From Alphaproteobacteria bacterium (GTDB taxonomy: Bacteria; Pseudomonadota; Alphaproteobacteria; Micropepsales; Micropepsaceae), in assembly GCA_003451645.1 (NCBI GenBank), contig DMER01000215.1, positions 1 to 5,393 of the forward strand: 5,393 nucleotides of DNA. The letters are read 5' to 3'. Under the pieces are notes generated by a model, which did no database searches, had not been told where the DNA came from, and worked only from the letters and a program-made list of their open reading frames with translations. Of the stretch, positions 1 to 5,393 are shown piece by piece. The position numbers and the translations under genes are program-made. Positions within the stretch are counted from its first letter, which is position 1, and the number at the start of each line of letters is the position of its first letter.

Positions 1-750
1 CTTGTGTGGTCCATCGCACCTACGCTGGGCGTTGAGGTCAATCCGCTCCCGCAGGCCGCGCCCGCCCTGCAACTTGAGCCCATCCCGGTGCAGCTCAACT
101 CCGCGACCCCTGTCGATCAGCGCCCGGTTGAGACCCTTATCATTGGCGTCGATCTCAGCCGCTCCAATCCGATCATCCGCAACGCCGATTTCGCCCGCAA
201 AGTGGGCGCGCGGGTGCGCGGCATGATCGCGCCATTGGGTCCGCGGTCGCGCGTCGTGTTGCGCACCTTTGGCTCCTATGACACCGCCGCCAATCAGCGC
301 GGCTTTGATCAGGTCATCACGCTCAACGCCTTCACCGCCACCAACGCTGCCGATCTGGCAGGGCGTCTGGTCGAGGGCGTGCCCGCTTTGGTGCGCACCG
401 GCAAATGGAAGGCGCAGAACGAGACCAACATCATTGGCTTCCTCGACAATATGGCCAAGGTCGCCAATTGCGGGGCAATGACCACGCGGATCGTGCTCGC
501 CAGCGACGGGATCGAGGATTCCGAATTCGCCAATCTCGCTCGCCCAAAGAAGGGTGGCGCGCTGGCCTTGCCTGCCCCCAAGCCTAAGGCCGACGGCACA
601 CCACAATTTGCAGGCTGCACCGAGTTTCTCGTCCTTGGCATTGGTCAGGGTACGGGCAGCCCCAAGGATACCGAGCGCCTGTCGCAGGAGTGGCAGGCCT
701 ATGCCACCGCAGCAGGATTCAAGCAGGTCACGCTTCTAAACGACTGGTGA
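1..750 (+). CDS. von Willebrand factor A-like domain protein of unknown function (5' end outside window)
   Basis: The reading frame is open to the left edge, so the true start may lie upstream; the first in-frame start is a GTG at 4, giving 248 residues. Numbered from that GTG, a hydrophobic beta strand ends in D50-L-S52-R-S54, a DxSxS MIDAS signature. T141 (in NETNI) and D168 (in LASDGIED) fit the remaining MIDAS ligands, so the metal site looks complete. Proteins with this fold bind Mg2+ or Mn2+ and usually mediate protein contacts. The stretch before D50 is Pro-rich and linker-like, which would fit a membrane-anchored or exported protein whose N-terminal signal is cut off, but no signal peptide can be seen. 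Two cysteines (C156, C205) could form a disulfide if exported. Its stop lies inside the 3' end of the convergent gluQ gene. I recognise the fold but not a specific family, so partner and pathway are unknown. Confidence 0.72.
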   Translation, partial: LVWSIAPTLGVEVNPLPQAAPALQLEPIPVQLNSATPVDQRPVETLIIGVDLSRSNPIIRNADFARKVGARVRGMIAPLGPRSRVVLRTFGSYDTAANQRGFDQVITLNAFTATNAADLAGRLVEGVPALVRTGKWKAQNETNIIGFLDNMAKVANCGAMTTRIVLASDGIEDSEFANLARPKKGGALALPAPKPKADGTPQFAGCTEFLVLGIGQGTGSPKDTERLSQEWQAYATAAGFKQVTLLNDW

Positions 751-1573
751 TCAGGGCCTGCATCGCTGGCCAATCCAGCATCCTTCGCACATCCGCCGGC
801 GTCGCCCCTTGTGCCCTCAATGTGGAGAGCGCCCGGGCGCCATCGCGCTTGGCCAGCCGCTGGCCCCGCTCATCCGTGATCAGCCTGTGATGCGCATAGC
901 CGGGCCTCCGCAGGCACAAAACCGTTTGCAAGGCCATGTGCAGCGGCGTGACCGCCTCCAAATCCTGCCCCCGCGTTACCAACGTGATCCCTTGCGCGGC
1001 ATCGTCGAGCACCACCGCCAGATGGTAGCTCGCTGGCATCTCCTTGCGCCCCAGAACCACATCCCCAATTGAGCGCGTCAGCGCCTCGCCACCCGGCAAT
1101 CGCGCGACATCGAGCCGCCAGGCATGACGCGCACCGTCCGCGATCCGGGCCATTGCCACCTGGGCACTAAGGCCCCTGCAGGCGCCCGGATAGAGCGGAC
1201 CTTCCGGCCCTTGTGGGGCGCCCGCGATCGCCTGCACCTCTGCCTGAATGTCCGCGCGCGTGCAGAAGCAGGGATAGAGCAGCCCCTGCCCCTTCAGGGT
1301 CTCAAGCGCCGCCGCATAATCGTTCATATGCGCCGATTGCCGCCGCACCGGCCCCTGCCAGCCCAGGCCCAGCCAGGCCAGATCCCGATAGATGCCCTCC
1401 TCATACTGCGGGCGGCAGCGGGTGTGATCCAGATCGTCGATCCGTAAGCGGAAGATACCGCCGCTCGCCCGCGCCCATTCATGCGCAACCATCGCTGCAA
1501 AGGCATGGCCCAGATGCAGCTCCCCCGTCGGGCTCGGTGCGAAACGGGTAACTAGAGCGGCAGGCATTGGCAT
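728..1573 (-). CDS. gluQ: glutamyl-Q tRNA(Asp) synthetase
   Basis: This is a truncated paralogue of glutamyl-tRNA synthetase. The family activates glutamate without needing tRNA and attaches it to queuosine at position 34 of tRNA(Asp), acting in the cytoplasm. With the start at 1573 the protein has 281 residues, normal for GluQ and far shorter than a full GluRS because the anticodon-binding domain is absent. Visible motifs are RFAPSPTG (10-17) with the class I HIGH motif as HLGH (20-23), a zinc site of C102, C104, Y128 and C132, and a KMSKS equivalent in AKRDGA near 241-246. The ATG at 1573 is preferred because AAGG (1581-1584, minus strand) sits 7 nt upstream. An ATG at 1567 and a longer one at 1612 are possible, but the latter would add residues ahead of the usual N-terminus and run into the divergent gene's leader. 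The 3' end overlaps the convergent VWA-like gene by 23 bp. Confidence 0.93.
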   Translation of the reverse strand: MPMPAALVTRFAPSPTGELHLGHAFAAMVAHEWARASGGIFRLRIDDLDHTRCRPQYEEGIYRDLAWLGLGWQGPVRRQSAHMNDYAAALETLKGQGLLYPCFCTRADIQAEVQAIAGAPQGPEGPLYPGACRGLSAQVAMARIADGARHAWRLDVARLPGGEALTRSIGDVVLGRKEMPASYHLAVVLDDAAQGITLVTRGQDLEAVTPLHMALQTVLCLRRPGYAHHRLITDERGQRLAKRDGARALSTLRAQGATPADVRRMLDWPAMQALITSRLEA

Positions 1574-1647
1574 TCGCTGGCCTTGACGGAAAAGGTTTGG
1601 CGGGCAAAGCATGGCCGATTGTCATTTCCACGCCAAGGACCTGTGCC
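1574..1647. promoter_or_regulatory. divergent intergenic region between gluQ and the carboxylesterase gene
   Basis: This 74-bp gap must hold the leader sequences of two divergent genes. On the plus strand TTGACG (1583-1588) matches a sigma-70 -35 box at 5 of 6 positions, but the best -10 about 18 nt on (AAGCAT, 1607-1612) is poor. On the minus strand TTGGCG followed 17 nt later by CATGCT is a weak candidate for gluQ. The clear elements are two ribosome binding sites: AAGGA at 1635-1639, 8 nt before the esterase ATG, and AAGG at 1584-1581, 7 nt before the gluQ ATG. Promoter assignment is tentative. Confidence 0.35.
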
Positions 1648-2307
1648 ATGACCACACGCATTACTGGCCCCCGTTTGCCGCCCATGGGTGGGCACAAAGC
1701 CGACCGGCTCATCGTTTTTGTCCATGGCTATGGGGCCGATGGCAACGATCTCATTGGCCTCGGCGCGCAATGGGCGCGCTCCATGCCCAGTGCCGCTTTT
1801 GCCTCGCCCCATGCGCCGCAGCCTTGCGCCATGAATCCGGGCGGCTATCAGTGGTTCCCCATCAGTCGCCTGTCGCCCGACGAGATGCTGCGCGGGGTGC
1901 AATCCGCCGCCAGCATTCTCGATCAGTTCCTGGATGAGGAGCTGGCGCGGCTTGGCCTGGATGCCTCGCGGCTCGCGCTTGTCGGCTTTAGCCAGGGCAC
2001 AATGATGTCCTTGCATGTGGGCTTGCGGCGCAAGGTGCCGCCTGCCGCCATTCTGGGCTATTCCGGTGCGCTCGCAGGCGCCGAGACCTTGGAGCAAGAG
2101 ATCACAGGCAAGCCGCCCGTCATGCTCATCCATGGCGATCAGGATCAGATGATCCCTGTGCAGGCGCTGTTTGGCGCGTCTCAGGCCTTGGGTGCTGCGG
2201 GCGTGCCCTGCCAATGGCATATCAGCCGCGGCGTCGGCCATGGCATCGATCCGGAGGGTTTATCCTTGGGCGGACAGTTCTTGGCGGATGCGTTCCGTCA
2301 GAAATAG
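1648..2307 (+). CDS. alpha/beta hydrolase, phospholipase/carboxylesterase family
   Basis: A 219-residue serine hydrolase of the Abhydrolase_2 (carboxylesterase/lysophospholipase, EstB-like) family, which cleaves short acyl esters or acyl thioesters in the cytoplasm; the natural substrate cannot be told from sequence. The oxyanion-hole strand reads LIVFVHGYGADGNDL (21-35). The nucleophile elbow is G113-F-S115-Q-G117. The catalytic acid is D166 in HGDQDQMIP, and the histidine is H198 in GVGHGID, so the Ser-Asp-His triad is complete. Length is typical and no signal peptide is seen. The start at 1648 is chosen because AAGGA lies 8 nt upstream and because the frame upstream, which remains open to 1567, lacks family-like sequence and overlaps gluQ. 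It is divergent from gluQ and is followed by the MNT-HEPN module on the same strand after a 74-bp gap. Confidence 0.92.
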   Translation: MTTRITGPRLPPMGGHKADRLIVFVHGYGADGNDLIGLGAQWARSMPSAAFASPHAPQPCAMNPGGYQWFPISRLSPDEMLRGVQSAASILDQFLDEELARLGLDASRLALVGFSQGTMMSLHVGLRRKVPPAAILGYSGALAGAETLEQEITGKPPVMLIHGDQDQMIPVQALFGASQALGAAGVPCQWHISRGVGHGIDPEGLSLGGQFLADAFRQK

Positions 2308-2317
2308 CACCTTGTCA

Positions 2318-2333
2318 CCAAAACAAGTTTTGG
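2318..2333. repeat. 16-bp perfect palindrome upstream of the MNT-HEPN module
   Basis: CCAAAACAAGTTTTGG reads as two 7-bp arms (2318-2324 and 2327-2333) around AA; folded as RNA it would give a 6-bp stem with a CAAG loop. It lies 10 bp after the esterase stop and about 50-60 bp before the MNT gene start. It could be a protein-binding operator for the toxin-antitoxin operon or a weak transcription stop for the esterase; there is no following T-run, which argues against an intrinsic terminator. Perfect symmetry is seen directly; function is inferred. Confidence 0.4.
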
Positions 2334-2381
2334 AGTCTTGGGATCTTCGGCGTAAGCTAGGTGCTTCTGTTTTTGGGCGGT

Positions 2382-2783
2382 ATGTCGATGACAGAGCTAC
2401 TGCAACGCCCTAACGCATCCGGCCCCACCAGAGGCGACGCCCCCGCACGAAAGCTCGACGCGGTTACTTTGAATGCAGTTCGTGTGTTCCTAGAGATCGC
2501 GCGTCAGCATTACGATGTCGGGGACGCCATTGTTTTTGGGAGCCGTGCGCGCGGAGACCATCGTCCTGACAGCGATGTCGATTTGGCCGTTGTGCTTACG
2601 GGCGCCTCGTACGATCGCGCGGTGGTTGGCCGGGAGTTGGCAGGATTGGCGTTTGATGCGATGCTTGTCAGCGGCATTCTCGTCAACCCGCTGCCCCTTT
2701 GGCCTTCCGACTTGCAAGACGGGCAGAGGTCTTTGCCCCCCCACCTAGTCGCGCAAATCCGGCGTGATGGCGTCCGATTGTGA
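2382..2783 (+). CDS. MNT-domain nucleotidyltransferase, probable antitoxin of a HEPN/MNT pair
   Basis: A 133-residue minimal nucleotidyltransferase of the DNA polymerase beta superfamily. The signature is complete: G53-S54 followed by ten residues and D65-V-D67 (GSRARG at 53-58, SDVDL at 64-68) matches the GSx10DxD motif, and D92 in LAFDAML is a candidate third metal-binding aspartate. In characterised MntA proteins this domain transfers AMP from ATP onto a tyrosine of the partner HEPN toxin and so inactivates it; here that role is inferred from the gene pairing. The first 25 or so residues are polar and low in family resemblance. Start choice is uncertain: ATG at 2382 and ATG at 2388 are in frame, a GGGCGG stretch sits 7 nt before the latter, and a GTG at 2361 also exists without a good ribosome site. 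The stop overlaps the next gene's start (GTGA, 2780-2783), indicating translational coupling. Confidence 0.85.
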   Translation: MSMTELLQRPNASGPTRGDAPARKLDAVTLNAVRVFLEIARQHYDVGDAIVFGSRARGDHRPDSDVDLAVVLTGASYDRAVVGRELAGLAFDAMLVSGILVNPLPLWPSDLQDGQRSLPPHLVAQIRRDGVRL

Positions 2784-3169
2784 CTGAGGTCAATGCACTC
2801 TTGCGTATAAGCAAGGCAGAACGAGCCCTGGCAAGCGCACGTGTCCTGTTGTCAGTTGATGATACGGACGGCGCCTGCAACAGGGCCTACTACGCCATGT
2901 TCGTGCTCGCACACGCTGCGCTATTGCACTTTCACGGCCCGGATGTGTCGCGCCCAAAGACGCACAATGGACTGATTGCAATCTTTGGCCAACTTCTCGT
3001 CAACACAGGGTTCCTCGCCCCAGAGCATGGCAGGGCCTTAAATCAGGTCGAGCACCTCAGGCTTATGGCGGACTACATAGATGAGCCAGTCTCGCGTGAG
3101 AATGCGCAGTGGGCCATCGACAAAGCCGAGTGCCTCCTTGCGGAGGTGAAGGCCTGTATCGGCCAATAA
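2780..3169 (+). CDS. HEPN-domain protein, probable ribonuclease toxin of the HEPN/MNT pair
   Basis: A 129-residue all-helical HEPN protein of the type with an NRAYYAMF helix (34-41), a KTHNGL segment (60-65) and an R94-L-M-A-D98-Y99 segment. These match the PF05168-style HEPN partners of MNT nucleotidyltransferases rather than the DUF86 HepT type. HEPN toxins of such pairs are generally RNA-cleaving dimers; the target here is unknown. The textbook RX4HXY motif of HepT is not present. R85-x6-H92 formally fits the looser RX4-6H pattern, and Y99 could be the residue modified by the partner, but both are inference. Translation starts at a GTG inside the upstream stop codon, so its output probably depends on translation of the MNT gene. 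The gene converges on znuA with only 8 bp between the stops and no visible terminator. Some 60-bp stretches of this module are near 50% GC, below most of the surrounding sequence. Confidence 0.82.
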   Translation: MTEVNALLRISKAERALASARVLLSVDDTDGACNRAYYAMFVLAHAALLHFHGPDVSRPKTHNGLIAIFGQLLVNTGFLAPEHGRALNQVEHLRLMADYIDEPVSRENAQWAIDKAECLLAEVKACIGQ

Positions 3170-3177
3170 ACTCGCAG

Positions 3178-4086
3178 TTACCTCACCCCACCCACAAACG
3201 CCTTCGTGTTCCACTGCATCATCCCCTTGTAGCTGGGGGCCGGGCCATTGGGAGGGCTCAGCGCATCGGAATAGACCGCAGGGCCCGTCTTGGCCCCTGT
3301 CTCGCGTGCGATTTGCGCGATGAGACGGGGATCATCCAAATTCTCCACAAAGACCGCCTTGATCCCCTCCCGTTTGATCTGCGCGATCAGGCGCGCCACG
3401 CCCGCCGCCGACGGCTCAGCCTTTGACGACACCCCGATGGGCGACAGGAACCGTACCCCATAGGCCGCGCCATAATAGCCAAAGGCGTCATGATTGGTGA
3501 CGATCACCCGGCGCGCCTGTGGCACGCTCGCCCAGCCGGCCTTGATCTCTGCATCCAACGCGTCGAGCTCTTTGGCATAAGCGGCCGCGCGTGCCTTATA
3601 ATGGCTGGCATTGGCCGGGTCCGCGGCGCTCAATGCCTTTTCGATATTGGTGACATAAATCTTGGTGTTCGCGACGTTTTGCCAGGCATGCGGATCGCGC
3701 GGACCGTGATCATGCTTGTCATGAGCGTGATGCTCGTGCCCCTGATGGCCGTCCTCAACGCTCAGCACGCTGACACCGTCGCTGGCCTTGACCAGGGTAC
3801 CCTTGGCCTTGGCGGCTGCGATCGCCCTGGCAAGCCAGGGCTCAAAGTCCAACCCATTCGCGACGATAACCTTCGCCGCACCCAGCTTGCGGATATCCGA
3901 GGGCTTGGGGTTGAAGCCATGCGCGTCCTGATCAGGACCAATCAGGGTCTCCGCCGTCACCTTGTCACCGCCGACCTGTTCGGTCAGGTCCTTCAGGATC
4001 GAAAAGGTCGTGACCACTTGCAGCGGCTCGGCCTTGGCCGTCGCGAGCAACAGCACCCATACCGCAACACCCAACCAAACTCGCAT
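3178..4086 (-). CDS. znuA: zinc ABC transporter substrate-binding protein ZnuA
   Basis: A 302-residue cluster A-I (cluster 9) solute-binding protein that captures Zn2+ in the periplasm and passes it to an ABC permease. Residues 1-19 form a signal peptide: a basic start, a hydrophobic core (VWLGVAVWVLLLA) and an AKA site before E20. Metal ligands by family pattern are H56 (QDAHGFNPKPSD), H133 (DPHAWQN), H199 (TNHDAFGYY) and D274 (YSDALSP). Between the first two lies a His-rich flexible loop, with seven histidines between 114 and 127, which is characteristic of zinc rather than manganese proteins; AztC and ZnuA both carry such loops, so AztC-like is the alternative name. The ATG at 4086 has a strong AAAGGGG ribosome site about 8-9 nt upstream. 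The promoter carries a Zur box. No ATPase or permease gene is adjacent, so this is an orphan binding-protein gene within the window. Confidence 0.92.
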   Translation of the reverse strand: MRVWLGVAVWVLLLATAKAEPLQVVTTFSILKDLTEQVGGDKVTAETLIGPDQDAHGFNPKPSDIRKLGAAKVIVANGLDFEPWLARAIAAAKAKGTLVKASDGVSVLSVEDGHQGHEHHAHDKHDHGPRDPHAWQNVANTKIYVTNIEKALSAADPANASHYKARAAAYAKELDALDAEIKAGWASVPQARRVIVTNHDAFGYYGAAYGVRFLSPIGVSSKAEPSAAGVARLIAQIKREGIKAVFVENLDDPRLIAQIARETGAKTGPAVYSDALSPPNGPAPSYKGMMQWNTKAFVGGVR

Positions 4087-4110
4087 TGTTTCGATCCCCT
4101 TTGCCTGCGC

Positions 4111-4143
4111 GTTACATTATAACATTAACTCTGCTTTTGCCAA
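4111..4143 (-). promoter_or_regulatory. znuA promoter with embedded Zur box
   Basis: Read on the minus strand, TTGGCA (4143-4138) and a perfect TATAAT (4121-4116) are separated by 16 bp, a strong sigma-70 promoter ending about 30 bp before the znuA ATG. Overlying the -10 box is the 13-bp palindrome GTTACATTATAAC (4111-4123), mismatched at one symmetric pair only. On the minus strand it reads GTTATAATGTAAC, differing at one position from the GTTATAATATAAC core known for proteobacterial Zur operators. Zinc-loaded Zur bound here would cover the -10 and block RNA polymerase, so znuA should be expressed when zinc is scarce. The gene family downstream supports this reading. Confidence 0.82.
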
Positions 4144-4319
4144 GACCGTCATGGTGTGGTCACAAGAAAGGTCTATGGGTGCGTCAGACAGACCAAGGCC
4201 CGAGTCGGCGCACGGTGTTGCGTTGTGCCTCTGGCTCGTTTAGCGTTCGAATAATGACGATGCGGCAGCCTCAGGGAGTTTCTCGCCTTCAACCCTTTCG
4301 CCCTCGGAAGTAGGCTCAC
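4144..4319. other. intergenic leader between znuA and the HNH gene
   Basis: This 176-bp stretch separates the divergent znuA promoter from the HNH endonuclease gene. The plus strand contains AATAAT (4250-4255), five of six matches to a -10 box, but no -35 element at proper spacing, so the HNH promoter remains unresolved. GGAAG (4306-4310) and TAGG (4311-4314) just before 4320 provide the ribosome binding site. A short GGTCT/AGACC inverted pair around 4170-4194 has a 15-nt loop and is not convincing. No tRNA cloverleaf, coding segment or terminator is seen. Confidence 0.4.
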
Positions 4320-4946
4320 ATGATCGTCGCGGCGCGGGCGCGTGCAGCGGCGGTCACTTTGGACCGGGAACCGGAATATGTGCCGGTTCACCGCGCGGCG
4401 GATGCGTTTCCTGCGTTGGTGTTGAATGCGAACCATCAGCCGTTGAGCTATTTTCCGCTATCGCTGTGGTCTTGGCAGGATACGATCAAGGCCGTCTTCC
4501 TCGAGCGGGTGAATGTGATCGCGGAGTATGAGCGCATTGTGCGCTCGCCGTCGTTTGAGATGCGCCTGCCCTCGGTCGTCAGCCTCAAGACCTATGTGCG
4601 CCCGGCACGGCATCCGGCCTTCACCCGGTTCAACGTGTTCCTGCGCGACCGGTTTCAGTGCCAGTATTGCAATTGCCCCAAGCCCAGCCACGAGCTCACC
4701 TTTGACCATGTGATCCCGCGCTCGCGCGGCGGGCGCACGACCTGGGAGAATGTGGTCACGGCCTGCGCGCCGTGCAATCTGCGCAAGGGCGGCAAGATGC
4801 CCGCTCAGGCCAATATGCACCCGACCCATCGCCCCGGGCGGCCCAGCGTGCAGCAACTGCACCAGAATGGCCGCTCCTTCCCGCCACACTATCTGCACGA
4901 TAGCTGGCAGGATTACCTCTATTGGGACGCGGTGCTGGAACCCTAA
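4320..4946 (+). CDS. HNH endonuclease family protein
   Basis: A 208-residue HNH nuclease of a type common in Alphaproteobacteria, with unknown cellular role. The N-terminal half has the family's FPALVLNANHQPLSYFPLS segment (30-48) and MRLPSVVSLKTYV (81-93). The nuclease core follows: C114-x2-C117 and C149-x2-C152 form the structural zinc site, D129-H130 (FDHVIPRSRGG) supplies the general base and metal ligand, N144 (TWENVVTAC) the central Asn, and N153 with KGGK follows the second cysteine pair. A C-terminal tail (about 170-208) rich in aromatic residues completes it. All key residues are present, so it should be active on DNA. The first 20 or so residues are Ala/Arg-rich and may be a longer start than the real one, but the ATG at 4320 has a plausible ribosome site and the next candidate lies deep in the protein. 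It stands alone, with no methyltransferase gene nearby to suggest a restriction system. Confidence 0.9.
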   Translation: MIVAARARAAAVTLDREPEYVPVHRAADAFPALVLNANHQPLSYFPLSLWSWQDTIKAVFLERVNVIAEYERIVRSPSFEMRLPSVVSLKTYVRPARHPAFTRFNVFLRDRFQCQYCNCPKPSHELTFDHVIPRSRGGRTTWENVVTACAPCNLRKGGKMPAQANMHPTHRPGRPSVQQLHQNGRSFPPHYLHDSWQDYLYWDAVLEP

Positions 4947-4967
4947 CTCTTCGTGCCGCCTGAGGCC

Positions 4968-5393
4968 TCATGCCGCCGCAAAGTGGGGCAGGCGCTTGGC
5001 GATGATGGCCTCGGCCTCCACCATGATCCGGTCGATCAGCTCCTTGACCGATGGAACATCATGGATCAGGCCCGCCACCATCCCGCACGACCAGGCGCCT
5101 GCATCCATATCGCCCGTCTGCATCACCTTGGGATAGACGCCCGCCACCTCCGCCATGATGTCCTGGATCGTGGTGGCGTCGCCCTTTTCTTTCTCCTTGG
5201 CGATGATGCGCTCGACGGCGGCGTTGTTCAGCACCCGCTCCGTATTCCGCAAAGGCCGCATGATCAGGCGCGTATCAAGCTCCGACGCCTTGACGAGCGC
5301 GTCCTTCACATTCTGATGCACGGGCGCCTCCTTTGTGGCGATGAAGCGCGTGCCCATATAGGCCATGTCGGCGCCCATGGCCTGGGCGGCCAG
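4968..5393 (-). CDS. nitronate monooxygenase (2-nitropropane dioxygenase family), C-terminal part
   Basis: The last 141 residues of an FMN-dependent nitronate monooxygenase; the gene continues past the right edge and the frame is open there (first visible codon CTG, minus strand). The family oxidises alkyl nitronates to carbonyl compounds and nitrite using O2, and in bacteria detoxifies propionate 3-nitronate-like compounds; the actual substrate is not decidable. Visible family features, numbered from the edge, are the end of the TIM barrel with AMGADMAYMGTRFIAT (5-20), which includes the FMN phosphate-binding loop and the GTRF signature, and the C-terminal helical segment with AWSCGMVAGLI (100-110) followed by DVPSVKELIDRI and the EAEAIIAKRL end. 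It converges on the HNH gene with a 21-bp gap. The class I signature residues of the barrel lie outside the window, so subclass cannot be set. Confidence 0.9.
   Translation of the reverse strand: MAAQAMGADMAYMGTRFIATKEAPVHQNVKDALVKASELDTRLIMRPLRNTERVLNNAAVERIIAKEKEKGDATTIQDIMAEVAGVYPKVMQTGDMDAGAWSCGMVAGLIHDVPSVKELIDRIMVEAEAIIAKRLPHFAAA

Noticed and set aside
1552..2241. Minus-strand open frame of about 229 residues opposite the esterase gene
   Set aside because: It lies antisense to a gene with a complete catalytic triad and has no recognisable motifs; GC-rich DNA commonly keeps such frames open.
2312..2340. TTGTCA as the -35 box of the MNT-HEPN promoter
   Set aside because: The hexamer is close to consensus, but none of the hexamers 16-18 bp downstream resembles a -10 box.
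3490..4122. Plus-strand open frame of about 210 residues opposite znuA
   Set aside because: It is the antisense shadow of znuA, with no family resemblance, while the minus-strand protein has all ZnuA ligands and a signal peptide.
4086..4313. Small plus-strand frame across the znuA-HNH gap as a real small protein
   Set aside because: It begins inside the znuA start region, runs through the Zur box and promoter, lacks a ribosome site and has a featureless basic composition.
4458..4898. Minus-strand open frame of about 146 residues opposite the HNH gene
   Set aside because: It is a shadow of the HNH coding frame, which has all zinc and catalytic residues.
4961..4970. TGAGGCCTCA palindrome between the HNH and nitronate monooxygenase genes as a bidirectional terminator
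   Set aside because: The 10-bp palindrome has no loop and no T-run on either side, and it overlaps the nitronate monooxygenase stop codon; chance in GC-rich DNA is likely.

Overview
This 5.4 kb window looks like chromosomal DNA from an alphaproteobacterium. It is GC-rich and carries an alphaproteobacterial-type HNH endonuclease, a GluQ tRNA synthetase homologue with a long zinc-loop insert, an Abhydrolase_2 carboxylesterase and a nitronate monooxygenase. I infer the class from protein style only and cannot name an order or genus.

Layout from left to right: (1) the 3' part of a von Willebrand factor A-like gene with a complete MIDAS metal site, open at the left edge (1-750, +). (2) gluQ on the minus strand, converging on the first gene and overlapping its 3' end by 23 bp. 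(3) A carboxylesterase/phospholipase gene diverging from gluQ across a 74-bp gap. (4) A two-gene MNT nucleotidyltransferase/HEPN module (about 2382-3169, +), overlapping GTGA-style, which is a probable type VII-like toxin-antitoxin pair. (5) znuA on the minus strand, encoding a periplasmic zinc-binding protein with a His-rich loop; it converges on the HEPN gene with an 8-bp gap. Its promoter has a perfect -10 hexamer embedded in a near-perfect Zur-box palindrome. (6) A gene for an HNH endonuclease (+). (7) The C-terminal part of a nitronate monooxygenase gene on the minus strand, open at the right edge.

The genes do not form one pathway. Most are single-gene units in alternating orientation; the only evident operon is the MNT-HEPN pair. 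The znuA gene has no transporter ATPase or permease gene beside it here, so its partners must lie elsewhere. The best-supported regulatory signal is the Zur-controlled znuA promoter. The most biologically interesting module is the MNT-HEPN pair, whose toxin departs from the textbook HepT active-site motif. I saw no tRNA, rRNA, CRISPR array, insertion sequence or convincing intrinsic terminator. I found no clear evidence of a wholly new system.
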